A DNA stretch of 34,447 nucleotides from JALOPX01 sp041309605 (GCA_041309605.1 JBFYZH010000084.1:1-34447), one strand, 5' to 3'; shown: positions 8,976 through 17,560, counted from the stretch's first letter. Notes: a model not told the origin generated them from the sequence alone. Made by a program: numbers and translations.

Positions 8976-9725
8976 ATGGCCGGGACAGTGCGAATAGGAT
9001 GGATAATATTCCTGCTGGTCGCGGTTCCTGCCTGTTTCGGCGCCGGCCCGGCTTTCGGGCAGGACCGAAGGCAGAAGGGAAACGATCCCGGGCCCGCCGC
9101 CGGCACGTCGAGGGAATCGAGGATACTCGACGACATACGGATCAGGGTCGCGCGCCTGAAGTACGGTGGCGGCGGAGACTGGTATTCGAACCCTTCATCC
9201 CTGCCGAACCTTCTGAAGGAGTTCTCAGAGCGCACCGGGATTCCCACGGCGACGTCCGAGAAGGTCCTGTCCCTGGACGACCAGGCCCTTTTCTCCACCC
9301 CCTTTCTCTATATGAACGGGCACGGGAATATCCACCTTGCCGCCCAGGAGATGTCCAGGCTCAGGGATCATCTTCTCGGGGGCGGGTTCCTTTTCGCCGA
9401 CGATAATTACGGGATGGACAAATCGTTCAGAAGGATGGTCGAACAACTCTTTCCCGAAAGAAAGCTCGTCACCATTCCGCTCGACCATCCCATATATCAT
9501 TGTTTCTACGATCTGGAAGGCCCGCCCAAGATCCATGAGCATGACGGCAAACCGCCCGAGGGGCTCGGGGTTTTCCAGGGGGACAGGCTGATGATTTTCT
9601 ACGCGTATGAAAGTGACATAGGCGACGGGCTGGAGGATGCCGACGTGCACAACGATCCGCCCGATAAAAGGGAACAGGCCGTGAGAATGGCGGTCAATAT
9701 CCTCTACTATGCCCTGACCGATTAG
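8976..9725 (+). CDS. DUF4159 domain protein, exported
   Basis: The 249-residue product starts with a signal peptide (hydrophobic about 8-27, F-G-Q near the cleavage site). The mature protein has the DUF4159 hallmarks: I-R-V-A-R-L-K-Y-G-G-G-G-D-W-Y near residue 52, F-L-Y-M-N-G-H-G, G-G-G-F-L-F-A-D-D-N, and a C-terminal A-V-R-M-A-V-N-I-L-Y-Y-A-L-T. The family has a glutamine-amidotransferase/ThuA-like core and usually occurs beside MoxR ATPases, DUF58, Bat-type and DUF4175 genes. Its function is unknown. It starts 3 bases after the kinase stop, so translation is probably coupled. The Shine-Dalgarno sequence lies inside the kinase's 3' end. Confidence 0.85.
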   Translation: MAGTVRIGWIIFLLVAVPACFGAGPAFGQDRRQKGNDPGPAAGTSRESRILDDIRIRVARLKYGGGGDWYSNPSSLPNLLKEFSERTGIPTATSEKVLSLDDQALFSTPFLYMNGHGNIHLAAQEMSRLRDHLLGGGFLFADDNYGMDKSFRRMVEQLFPERKLVTIPLDHPIYHCFYDLEGPPKIHEHDGKPPEGLGVFQGDRLMIFYAYESDIGDGLEDADVHNDPPDKREQAVRMAVNILYYALTD

Positions 9726-9762
9726 AGCGCGCCATGGTTTCGGCCTGTTATCGGGAGAAAAG

Positions 9763-12700
9763 ATGAAAGGCGACGTCAGCAGAGAAGCCGGGGATCTTTC
9801 GCGCCTTCTTTCGATGTTCGGATCGAAAAGGCGGGGGTACGCCGCGAGGGGAATCTTTTCGGTGATCGTATCTTCCGCCGTCTTTCTTCTTGTCGTCCTT
9901 GTCCTTTTCGACAACCGGTTCCATGGATGGCGGTATGCGCCGCTTTTGATTTATGCCGTTTTCTGGGGCGGTATCGCGGCGGCGGTGGCGGCGGCGTGCG
10001 CCGGGAGCCTTTCCCTTTTCGAATCGAAAAAGGTCCTGGCCGGAAGGCTTGGAAGAATGACGGGCCGGGGAAGCCTTTTTTCCTCGGCTCTCGAATTCAC
10101 CGGGGACGACGACAGGTTCGAGGCCTATTCCCCTTATCTGATGGGTGAAACCGTCAGGAGAGCCGTGGCGGAGTTGGACAGTCTGCCTGCTTCGGAACTT
10201 TTCCGGGATCACGGCAGGCCCGGGTGGCTGGCGGCGGGGATACTCTTCACGGCGATACTGCTGATTCAAATTCTGATCGGGGGCGAAAGCTTGATGCGCG
10301 TGGAGAGGGCGATTTCACATCCACGCGCGAGCTTCGCGGCAAGACCGGGAGTCAATCTTGTTTCGCTGTGCCGCGACGGGACGGTCATCGCCGGCAGCGA
10401 TCTTGTCGCCAGGGCGCTCAGGATGGGGTCCGGAGAGGGCGAGGTCAGGATAAAATACAGCACAGTCCCCGGAGTCTGGCGAAGCGAGGCTCTGGAGGCC
10501 GACACGTCGTCGACAGAGGGCGCATCGGGCGCAGTATACAGCCATACCTTCCGAAACGTAAGGGAGGGATTCACATACATGTTCGAAGCCGGAGGGGAGC
10601 GGACACGGTCCTGCTCGATCGAGGTCATCCACAGGCCGGTGATAAACCGGGTAAGCGCGCGGCTGGAATATCCCGGATATACGGAGGCCGAACCAGAGAC
10701 CATTCGGACTCTTTCGGGCGCGATGACGGCTCTCGCCGGCACCCGTATCCGGCTTTACGGGGAAACGAGCAGGGAGATACGCGGCGGCGAACTGATCTTC
10801 TCCTCCGGCAGGCGCTCGGTGCTCGAACCGGAAAAAGGAGGATTCGGATGTTACTTCACGGTGACCGGGGACGACACGATGGGCATATCGGTGGTCGATC
10901 AGGCCGGGCTGTCGAACGAATCCACGCTGCGATATCCGGTCATCTGCCTGGAGGACAGGGTTCCATACATAGAGGTGCTTTCCCCCGGCGACGAATCGAT
11001 ACTCCCGCGGTCGCTCATAACCGGGATCATGTACAGGGCCGGCGACGATTACGGACTGTCCTCGATAGATCTTCTTTACATGAATGAGGGAAGGGATTCG
11101 GAGTTCAGCGCCTTGCCGCTCAAGCGAAGAGGCGCCCGGCCCGAACGAATGGTCGAGGAGACCTTCGCCTGGTCGCTTGAGGGAAACAGGGTCTTTCCCG
11201 GCGACAGGATCCTCTATTATCTCGAGGCGAGGGACGGCAACACCGGCCCGGGCGCCGGATATTCGAGAACGGGTACGCGCGTTCTCATCGTCCCGTCCCT
11301 TTCCGAGATCTATGCCGAGGCGCGAAGGGATGAAGAATACCGGAAAGAGAACATGGAGGAGATGCTTCGGGAGAGCGGGGAGATGCGCGACAGGCTCAGG
11401 GAACTCGCCGAAAACCTGAAGGCCGAGGGCGAGATGGACTGGAACAGCCGGAAGGAAGGGGGCGAGATACTCAAGGCACAGAACGAGCTTCAACAGAAGA
11501 TCAGGGAAACGGCGGATCGTCTCGGCGACGCGCTTGGGGCCCTGGAGCAGAACAGGATGACGTCGATGGAGATCGGCCGCAAGATGGAACAGATACAGGA
11601 GATGCTTGGCCGGATAGAAAACGAGCAGCTCCGCGACCTGATGGAGAGGTTCAGCGATATGTTGAGCGGCGTTCCGGAGAGCGATTTGACCGCGGCCATG
11701 GAGCAGGTCGAAATGGCGGCCGAAGAGATGACGGCGCGCCTCGACAGGACGATAGAGCTTCTGGAACAGTTGTTGAGGGAACAGAAGATGGAAGAGCTCG
11801 TTCGAAGGATGGAAGAGATGACGGGCCGGCAGTCCGCCCTGAAGGATTCGACGGCGGCGGGCGATCTCGACGAGCTTTCCGGAGAGCAGGAAGAACTGGA
11901 GGACGAATACGGCGATTTCGAAACTTCGATGGAGGATTTTGCCAGGGAGAACCGCGACGCGGTTCGGGAAGCGGACGCCGTGATGGAAGAGATGAACGAA
12001 GCCGTCATAGATTCGCTGATGAGGAGCGCCGCATCGCAGATGAAGGCGCAGAAGAGGGAAGAAGCTTCGGGGACTCAGAGCGAAACCCTCCGGAGGATGC
12101 TCAGCCTTTACACGGAAATGGGAAAATGCCAGATGGCGATGTCGTCCGAATCAGACGGGCAGGCCAGGGTGGCGATGGAGAAAGCGGCGAGGGATCTTAT
12201 AGACGTATCCATATTATACGAAAAAACCCTGCCGGATCTTGCGGCCGGCGATGCCCGGCGCCGCCTGGGAGCGCTGCTGGGAGAACAGCTGGTCGTCCGG
12301 GAGGCGGTCAGGTCGGTCATCGGAGAGCTCGACGCGGCGGCTCGCGGCAGCATGAGCGTTCCCCAGGCGGCGTTGTCGCGGCTGGCAATGGCGATGCGCA
12401 TGATAGACGCCGCTGTCGAAGCGATGGAAAACAGAAGCTTCTCGTCGGCTTCGATGGCCGGCGCGCGCGTGCCGGGGCATATCAACATGGCCGTGATGGA
12501 ACTGCTGAGGTCGATGTCGTCGCAGGGAGGCGGTTCGGGCGGATCGACGGAACAGATGAGAATGATGCTGCAAAGGCAGACCTCGATAGACGAGCAGCTC
12601 AGGCGCATGCTCGGCGAGGGAACAGGAGGCCCCAACTCCATGGAAGCGAGAGCCGGCATGGCCCGCATGGCGGCCGAGCAGAGAAAACTGCGCGAACTCA

Positions 12701-13098
12701 TGCAACAGATCGCCGAGGAGAGCCGCGGGAGCGGTGAACTTCTCGGCAGGCTCGACGATATCGGCGAAGAAATGAGGGAAGTCGCCGAAAGACTGGGACG
12801 GGGCGAGCTCGACGAAAACCTGATGGAGCGGGAGGAAAGGATACTGAGCAGGATGCTCGAATCACAGAGATCGCTCGAAAGGCGCGATTTCAAGAGGGAA
12901 AGGATAAGCAGGACAGCCGGAGACGTGGGCGCGAGGGAAGGTGTACTTCCAGGGGAAGAAGAGAATGAAGCCGATATCCTCCTGGAGAAGATCAGAAGGG
13001 GAATGCAGGACAGGGGGCCGGCGGAATATGAGGAGCTTATCAGGGCCTATTTCAGGGCCCTTTCGGGAAAGGTGAGGGAAAACGATCGGGAAAGGTAA
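9763..13098 (+). CDS. DUF4175-type membrane protein with long coiled-coil region (1111 aa)
   Basis: Two N-terminal helices (about 27-50 and 60-82) and a third (about 150-172) anchor the protein. A large extracytoplasmic region (about 180-500) resembles repeated Ig-like beta modules; it has several 'Y-P-G-Y' and 'V-V-D-Q-A-G-L' turns. From about residue 515 to 1090 the sequence is almost all charged helix, very rich in Glu, Arg and Met (many E-E-M, Q-M, R-M-L repeats) and interrupted by Gly/Ser-rich hinges, as in DUF4175 proteins of Bacteroidota, Planctomycetota and Gemmatimonadota. This suggests a long coiled-coil scaffold in the cell envelope. DUF4159 upstream is its usual partner. The start ATG has GGGAG spaced 6-8 bases. 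No enzymatic motif was seen. Confidence 0.85.
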   Translation: MKGDVSREAGDLSRLLSMFGSKRRGYAARGIFSVIVSSAVFLLVVLVLFDNRFHGWRYAPLLIYAVFWGGIAAAVAAACAGSLSLFESKKVLAGRLGRMTGRGSLFSSALEFTGDDDRFEAYSPYLMGETVRRAVAELDSLPASELFRDHGRPGWLAAGILFTAILLIQILIGGESLMRVERAISHPRASFAARPGVNLVSLCRDGTVIAGSDLVARALRMGSGEGEVRIKYSTVPGVWRSEALEADTSSTEGASGAVYSHTFRNVREGFTYMFEAGGERTRSCSIEVIHRPVINRVSARLEYPGYTEAEPETIRTLSGAMTALAGTRIRLYGETSREIRGGELIFSSGRRSVLEPEKGGFGCYFTVTGDDTMGISVVDQAGLSNESTLRYPVICLEDRVPYIEVLSPGDESILPRSLITGIMYRAGDDYGLSSIDLLYMNEGRDSEFSALPLKRRGARPERMVEETFAWSLEGNRVFPGDRILYYLEARDGNTGPGAGYSRTGTRVLIVPSLSEIYAEARRDEEYRKENMEEMLRESGEMRDRLRELAENLKAEGEMDWNSRKEGGEILKAQNELQQKIRETADRLGDALGALEQNRMTSMEIGRKMEQIQEMLGRIENEQLRDLMERFSDMLSGVPESDLTAAMEQVEMAAEEMTARLDRTIELLEQLLREQKMEELVRRMEEMTGRQSALKDSTAAGDLDELSGEQEELEDEYGDFETSMEDFARENRDAVREADAVMEEMNEAVIDSLMRSAASQMKAQKREEASGTQSETLRRMLSLYTEMGKCQMAMSSESDGQARVAMEKAARDLIDVSILYEKTLPDLAAGDARRRLGALLGEQLVVREAVRSVIGELDAAARGSMSVPQAALSRLAMAMRMIDAAVEAMENRSFSSASMAGARVPGHINMAVMELLRSMSSQGGGSGGSTEQMRMMLQRQTSIDEQLRRMLGEGTGGPNSMEARAGMARMAAEQRKLRELMQQIAEESRGSGELLGRLDDIGEEMREVAERLGRGELDENLMEREERILSRMLESQRSLERRDFKRERISRTAGDVGAREGVLPGEEENEADILLEKIRRGMQDRGPAEYEELIRAYFRALSGKVRENDRER

Positions 13099-13141
13099 GG
13101 CAGTCCGGATCGCCGCGGCGATCCTTATATCCGGATGGGCG

Positions 13142-15004
13142 GTGCTTGCCGCCGCGGCCTGCGCGAACGCGCAGGATCGCGGCGGCATCGAACGCGTGAG
13201 CCCGGTCAGCCACCAGAGGAACAAGATCGCAAGGCTGATGGGTGAAAAACGGTTCGGCGAGGCCATTGTCGCGCTGGAGTCCCTGTGCGATTCGCTGCCC
13301 GAACATCACGATCTGGCGGAGATGCTCTCCACATGCTATCTGAGGGAGGGACGGTCGGAAGAGGCGGCGGCATTATTGGAGGACAGGATCGGGAAGGTTC
13401 CCGGCAGGACAGGGTTTGTCAGGAACCTCGGGCTTGCATACCTGAACCTCGGCAGGCAGGATGACGCCCTGCGCGCATGGCGCAGCCTCCTCGGCGGCGA
13501 AAGCAAGGCGGAGAATTACGGGACGGTCGCCGAAATGGAATGGGGCGCGGGGATGTACGAGCTTGCCATAGGGACCCTGAAGGACGGAGCCCGGTTCGAG
13601 AGGTATTTTGTCCCTTACACGATGGAGATAATAAGGCTTGAGAGACTGAAGGGCGATAGCGAGGCCGCCTTCATGGAGGGATTGAGGATCGCCGAAAAGG
13701 AAAAGAACCCCTACGGCGGGACGACCGGATTTCTCCACGAAATTTTCATGGAAGCCGGCGAAAGGGACGGGTTGCTGGCGAAGGTGGATTCCCTGTCCTT
13801 CGGGGCGAAGGCCAACCGGATGTACTTCACCCTCATGTCCGCGCTGCTCAGGGCCCGCACGGGGGATTTTTCGCTCGCAGCGGATTTTATCTGCGGGGAA
13901 AGGAAACTGGATCTCGAACCCGAAGAGATGTACTATTTTGCCTCGGTCCTGCTGGAGATGAGGGATCAGAGGGGAGCGGAAGGGTATGCGGACATCTTTT
14001 TGAAACTGATCGACGCGTTCATAGAGAAGCACGGAAGATCGCCGATGGTGCCGCAGATGATGTTGATCGCGGCCAGGTACAGCTGTGAAACCGGGGAGGA
14101 AAGGGGGCCTGACGGGGCGGCGGACTTCGAAAAGGCGCTGGGCCTTGTCGACAGGATATTGGCCAACCGCGGTGCGGCGGCATACAGGGAAAAGGCGTCG
14201 CTGCTTAAAAGCCGCATCCTCCTCGAGAAGCTCCGGGATCCCGAAGGGGCGCTCGCCGCGCTGGACGCGGTCGCCTGGACCTCGCCGGCCGACCGCGGGG
14301 AGGCGGAAGAACTGAGAATGCGATCGCTTCTCGCGGCGCGCAGATGGGATGAGGCGAAAAAAGGATCCTCTTCGGTGAAATCGCCGGCGGATTCGGCCGT
14401 CGCGGCTTTGAACGGTTACGGCGCCGCAATGGCGGCGTTCCTTTCGGGGGATTTCGCCGCCGCGGTCGATTCCCTGTCGACGATGGCGAAAAGATACCCC
14501 TGGAGCGAATGGGCCAACGACGCGCTCGAAACGGCCGTGACGGCGAAGTTGTCTCTGGACGAAGGGGGCGCCGGGCTGGGCAGGTACGTGGATGCTCTGA
14601 ACGATGTTGCGCAGGGGCGATTCACGGAGGCCCTCGCGGCCATCGATGCCGTTGAATCGGAAGCTTCCGGGTCCGCCCTGCTGACAAGGGCGATTTACAT
14701 GAAAAGCGAGATCCTCCTGGAACTCGGGCGGACCGCAGGCGCCAAAGCCGGGTTCGAGACGGTCGCCGAAAAGTATCCGCTCGACAGATTCGCCCCGAAG
14801 GCGCTCGAAAGGCTGGGAATGATGGCCGAAGCGGAGGATCCGGCCGGGGCATCGGCCTTCTACGGCCGGATAATCGACGAGCATCCCGGTTACCTTTTCA
14901 TGGAGAGGGTGAGAACCCGCTACATGGAGTTGCGGAAAAAGATCATGGATCCACGGAAGTCGGAAGGGGAGAGCGCGGGAGAGAGAGGCGGAGGAGTGCA
15001 ATGA
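13142..15004 (+). CDS. Secreted tetratricopeptide-repeat protein
   Basis: From the GTG at 13142 this encodes 620 residues of helical repeats. TPR-like units are visible across the protein, for example L-A-E-M-L-S-T-C-Y-L-R-E-G, F-V-R-N-L-G-L-A-Y-L-N-L-G-R-Q-D-D-A-L, A-A-F-L-S-G-D-F-A-A-A-V-D-S-L, and a final unit with A-E-K-Y-P-L-D-R-F-A-P-K-A-L. This is a protein-interaction scaffold, probably periplasmic. The annotated GTG gives a signal peptide that is too short and has no positive charge. The open frame continues upstream to a stop at 13073, and residues encoded from 13085 supply K-G-K-A-V-R plus a hydrophobic core, so the real start is probably upstream at a non-standard codon overlapping the DUF4175 stop. 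The 3' end overlaps the next gene by ATGA. Confidence 0.82.
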   Translation: MLAAAACANAQDRGGIERVSPVSHQRNKIARLMGEKRFGEAIVALESLCDSLPEHHDLAEMLSTCYLREGRSEEAAALLEDRIGKVPGRTGFVRNLGLAYLNLGRQDDALRAWRSLLGGESKAENYGTVAEMEWGAGMYELAIGTLKDGARFERYFVPYTMEIIRLERLKGDSEAAFMEGLRIAEKEKNPYGGTTGFLHEIFMEAGERDGLLAKVDSLSFGAKANRMYFTLMSALLRARTGDFSLAADFICGERKLDLEPEEMYYFASVLLEMRDQRGAEGYADIFLKLIDAFIEKHGRSPMVPQMMLIAARYSCETGEERGPDGAADFEKALGLVDRILANRGAAAYREKASLLKSRILLEKLRDPEGALAALDAVAWTSPADRGEAEELRMRSLLAARRWDEAKKGSSSVKSPADSAVAALNGYGAAMAAFLSGDFAAAVDSLSTMAKRYPWSEWANDALETAVTAKLSLDEGGAGLGRYVDALNDVAQGRFTEALAAIDAVESEASGSALLTRAIYMKSEILLELGRTAGAKAGFETVAEKYPLDRFAPKALERLGMMAEAEDPAGASAFYGRIIDEHPGYLFMERVRTRYMELRKKIMDPRKSEGESAGERGGGVQ

Positions 15005-16284
15005 AGGGAAGATCGCCGACGCATCGTCTGGCCGCGGCGGCCTGCCTGGTTCTGGCGATCCTGTGCGCCGCGGGCGGCGGGGCTTTTTGCGATGTCCTCG
15101 TCCCGATGGACCTCGCCCAGACGAATCATCTTAAAGCCTACGGCCTCGCGTGGCATATCCTTTCCAGCGGAATGGACGTAAAGTGGCTTCTCAACTACCG
15201 CGGAGGATCATTTCTCGTGCCCGAGTCGGCCTGGCTCGGCTTCGAGGCGCAGACAAGAAACGTATATACCGAGAGGGTCTCCGGCGAAAAGGTGGCCGAT
15301 ATCTACAGGGAGATCGAGGAGGGGAACATGGAGCTGATACTTCTGGAGAAAGCTCCCGAGATAGCCATATACGCCCCTCCGAACAAACAGCCCTGGGACG
15401 ACGCGGTGATGATGGCGCTCGATTATGCCGGGATCCCGTACGTGACGATATACGACGACGAGGTCCTGGCGGGAAGGCTCGGCGATTTCGACTGGCTTCA
15501 TCTGCACCACGAGGATTTTACCGGGCAGTACGGTAAATTTTACGCCGGATACGGGAATTCCGAATGGTACATAAGGCAGCAGATCCTCTTCGAGGAGATC
15601 GCGGCCAGGCTCGGATTCAAAAAGGTCTCCGACGAAAAAAAAGCGGTGGCCGACATGATCAGGGAATATGTCCGCGCGGGAGGGTTTCTCTTCGCGATGT
15701 GTTCCGCCTGCGATACGATCGATCTCGGCCTTGCCGCGCATGGCGTCGATATCGTTCCCAGGGAATTCGACCATGACGGAGTGACCCCGGCGTGCCAGGA
15801 AAAGCTCGATTACTCGCGGTGTTTCGCGTTCGAAGGATTCAGGCTCGTGATGGATCCATACGCGTACGAGTTTTCGGATATCGATATGACCGAGGCCGCC
15901 GCGCAGAGGGGCGAGAACAACGATTGGTTCACACTTTTCGAATTCTCCGCCAAGCACGATCCGGTTCCGACCATGCTCGTCCAGAACCACGTCTCGGTTA
16001 TCAAGGGGTTCATGGGGCAGACGACCTCGTTCAGAAAGAACCTGATAAAGAAAAAAGTCCTCCTGCTCGGAGAGGTGAAGGGACGCGAGGAAGTGAGATA
16101 CCTCCACGGGAATTTCGGAAAGGGCACATTCACATTCTTCGGAGGGCACGACCCCGAGGATTACCAGCATTTCGTGGGCGATCCTCAGACCGACCTGAAT
16201 CTCTATCCGAATTCGCCGGGATACAGGCTGATACTGAACAATGTCCTCTTTCCCGCCGCAAGAAAAAAGGAACAGAAGACGTGA
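15001..16284 (+). CDS. Exported 'asparagine synthetase B'-like conserved protein (function unknown)
   Basis: The 427-residue product has a signal peptide (about 1-30). It then matches, nearly end to end as I recall it, a family common in Bacteroidota that databases often call 'asparagine synthetase B': L-V-P-M-D-L-A-Q-T-N-H-L-K-A-Y-G, W-L-L-N-Y-R-G-G-S-F-L, P-W-D-D-A-V, D-W-L-H-L-H-H-E-D-F-T-G-Q-Y-G-K, G-F-M-G-Q-T, and C-terminal Y-G/F-G-G-H-D-P-E-D-Y-Q-H with N-S-P-G-Y-R-L-I-L-N-N-V-L-F-P. It contains neither the N-terminal glutaminase nor the ATP-pyrophosphatase motifs of true AsnB, and it is exported, so that name is not supported. A G-G-F-L-F-A-M-C-S-A-C segment (about residue 227-237) suggests a glutamine-amidotransferase-like fold. 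It is the last gene of the sigma54 operon. ATG overlaps the preceding stop, with GGAGG just upstream. Confidence 0.85.
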   Translation: MKGRSPTHRLAAAACLVLAILCAAGGGAFCDVLVPMDLAQTNHLKAYGLAWHILSSGMDVKWLLNYRGGSFLVPESAWLGFEAQTRNVYTERVSGEKVADIYREIEEGNMELILLEKAPEIAIYAPPNKQPWDDAVMMALDYAGIPYVTIYDDEVLAGRLGDFDWLHLHHEDFTGQYGKFYAGYGNSEWYIRQQILFEEIAARLGFKKVSDEKKAVADMIREYVRAGGFLFAMCSACDTIDLGLAAHGVDIVPREFDHDGVTPACQEKLDYSRCFAFEGFRLVMDPYAYEFSDIDMTEAAAQRGENNDWFTLFEFSAKHDPVPTMLVQNHVSVIKGFMGQTTSFRKNLIKKKVLLLGEVKGREEVRYLHGNFGKGTFTFFGGHDPEDYQHFVGDPQTDLNLYPNSPGYRLILNNVLFPAARKKEQKT

Positions 16285-16364
16285 CGGCGGGGAATGCCGG
16301 GGCCTTCGCCGGCGCCGGCAGGGGGACAATCCGCGCGCCGGGGCTTTCATCGAGTCATTTTTCC

Positions 16365-16393
16365 TTGACAGCGTTTCTGAAACCGGGGAATAT
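16365..16393 (+). promoter_or_regulatory. Candidate sigma70 promoter for the small zinc-ribbon gene
   Basis: TTGACA at 16365-16370 is a perfect -35 hexamer. After 17 bases comes GAATAT (16388-16393), a poor -10. It lies in the 200-base gap after the sigma54 operon (16285-16484), which is otherwise GC-rich and without an ORF I would support. No clear T-tailed terminator for the upstream operon is visible. Confidence 0.4.
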
Positions 16394-16484
16394 GGGAGCC
16401 CTCAGGTAAGAATCGTGGAATGGCCGGGATAAACGTGGAGATGGAGGTGAAAGATCCGGTTAGAGGGGAGTCCGGATCGGGAAT

Positions 16485-16676
16485 ATGCCGGAAATGTTTA
16501 CAGGATGTCTGAAATGCAACAAGGGCGTTCTGCTGCCCTTGTCGGATTACGGTAGAGACGGGGCTCCGATAAGATATAAAGCTTGGGTGTGCAACAATCC
16601 GGAATGCGGATACAACATCAGAATCGACAACGGCGAGATAAGCATCGGCAAGGAGTTGACCTTTTCCAGCAAATAG
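16485..16676 (+). CDS. Small zinc-ribbon protein (63 aa)
   Basis: ATG at 16485 opens a 63-codon frame. The upstream frame is closed by TAG at 16461. The product has one CxxC knuckle (C8-L-K-C11) and a second Cys pair (C37-N-N-P-E-C42), with W-V-C-N-N-P-E-C-G-Y reading like the second half of a zinc ribbon. The Y-N-I-R-I-D-N-G-E-I tail is reminiscent of the Y-N-I-G-E-I of the zinc-ribbon protein at 1-81, but the two are not the same family as far as can be seen. A purine-rich AGAGGGGA lies about 15 bases before the ATG, farther than usual. It has its own promoter candidate and a strong terminator, so it is probably monocistronic. Function unknown. Confidence 0.7.
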   Translation: MPEMFTGCLKCNKGVLLPLSDYGRDGAPIRYKAWVCNNPECGYNIRIDNGEISIGKELTFSSK

Positions 16677-16696
16677 CCGGATTGAAAGCGCGTGAT

Positions 16697-17560
16697 TCAA
16701 GATGAAGACCCGCGGGGGTCTTCATCTTTTTTTATGCCCCTTCGGCGGGCCTTCTCGATCAGCGCGATGGAAATCGCGAGAACGGCCAGGGAACCGAGCA
16801 GCCATTTCGCCGGGGGGGGAGTGTTCTCGCCCGCCTTTATCATCTCCTCGCTGGCCGCGTTCAGCCTGGCGAGAGAAACAAGATTGTACAGGGCGTGTGA
16901 AAAAAAAGGATAGAAGAGGTTCCCGGTTCTGAGATAAAGATACCCGAGAACGATGCCGAACCAGGTGACGCCGGCCAGGACATCGAGGTTGAAATGCGAC
17001 AGGCCGAAGGCCAGCGCGGCGAGCGCGACCGCCAGCGATCCATTGAAATTCCTCTGAAATATGCGCTGGATGAAACCCCGGAACAACAGTTCCTCCCCGA
17101 AAGGAGAAACGACGACTATGCCGAGGCCGAGGGAGATGAGCGAGATTATCCCTTTGGGCTTGATTGCGAGGAGGAACCTGATATAATCGTCGTGTGCGTG
17201 CCTGCTTCTTTCAACCAGCCACGTCAGCGTCTCCGCCGGAAGAATCGAACCGGCGGTCACGAGCAATACGGCGGCTGTCATTTTAAACCCCGGGCGCGCC
17301 AGGCTCCATTCGGAGGCGACGCCGGCGCCGAACCTGCGGACGAGAAGGAGCATGGGAAGTGCGATCCCGAAGAGCGCAGGGAGCGACAGGGAAAGGACGA
17401 AAAACCCGCCGCCGTACAAAAGGGCCGCAAGCGAGGAATACATGAGGAAGCATGAGGCCGCATAGACCAGAAGCATGTAGTTGTTCATGCGGTCCGGCAG
17501 CGACTCCCGCGGTATTTCCGGATCGGCTGCGGGATCGGTGTCTCTTCCTTCTTCTGCCAT
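16697..17560 (-). CDS. CPBP family intramembrane metalloprotease
   Basis: This multi-pass membrane protein (287 residues from the ATG at 17560) has the three CPBP/Rce1-like motifs: E-E-L-L-F-R-G, F-G-L-S-H-F-N and H-A-L-Y-N. Their Glu and His residues bind the catalytic metal. Such proteins cleave or bind membrane substrates; the target here is unknown. About eight hydrophobic helices are visible. An upstream in-frame TTG at 17596 would add 12 residues (P-A-R-Q-G...), but the ATG is preferred because the added stretch is not typical; neither start has a clear Shine-Dalgarno sequence. The C-terminal Lys/Asp/Glu/Arg/Ser tail is encoded by the opposing gene's terminator. It is divergent from the HAD gene with a 50-base gap. 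Confidence 0.88.
   Translation of the reverse strand: MAEEGRDTDPAADPEIPRESLPDRMNNYMLLVYAASCFLMYSSLAALLYGGGFFVLSLSLPALFGIALPMLLLVRRFGAGVASEWSLARPGFKMTAAVLLVTAGSILPAETLTWLVERSRHAHDDYIRFLLAIKPKGIISLISLGLGIVVVSPFGEELLFRGFIQRIFQRNFNGSLAVALAALAFGLSHFNLDVLAGVTWFGIVLGYLYLRTGNLFYPFFSHALYNLVSLARLNAASEEMIKAGENTPPPAKWLLGSLAVLAISIALIEKARRRGIKKDEDPRGSSS
16701..16733 (+). terminator. Strong intrinsic terminator of the small zinc-ribbon gene
   Basis: GATGAAGACCC (16701-16711) and GGGTCTTCATC (16716-16726) form a perfect 11-bp stem with a GCGG tetraloop, followed by seven T. It serves the + strand gene ending at 16676. The hairpin lies inside the 3' end of the convergent CPBP gene, whose last codons before the stop at 16697-16699 are read from the same DNA. 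Confidence 0.92.

Noticed and set aside
15001..16284. Annotation of this gene as asnB
   Set aside because: Only a traditional database label; the catalytic motifs of asparagine synthetase B are absent and the protein carries a signal peptide, so no gene symbol was assigned.
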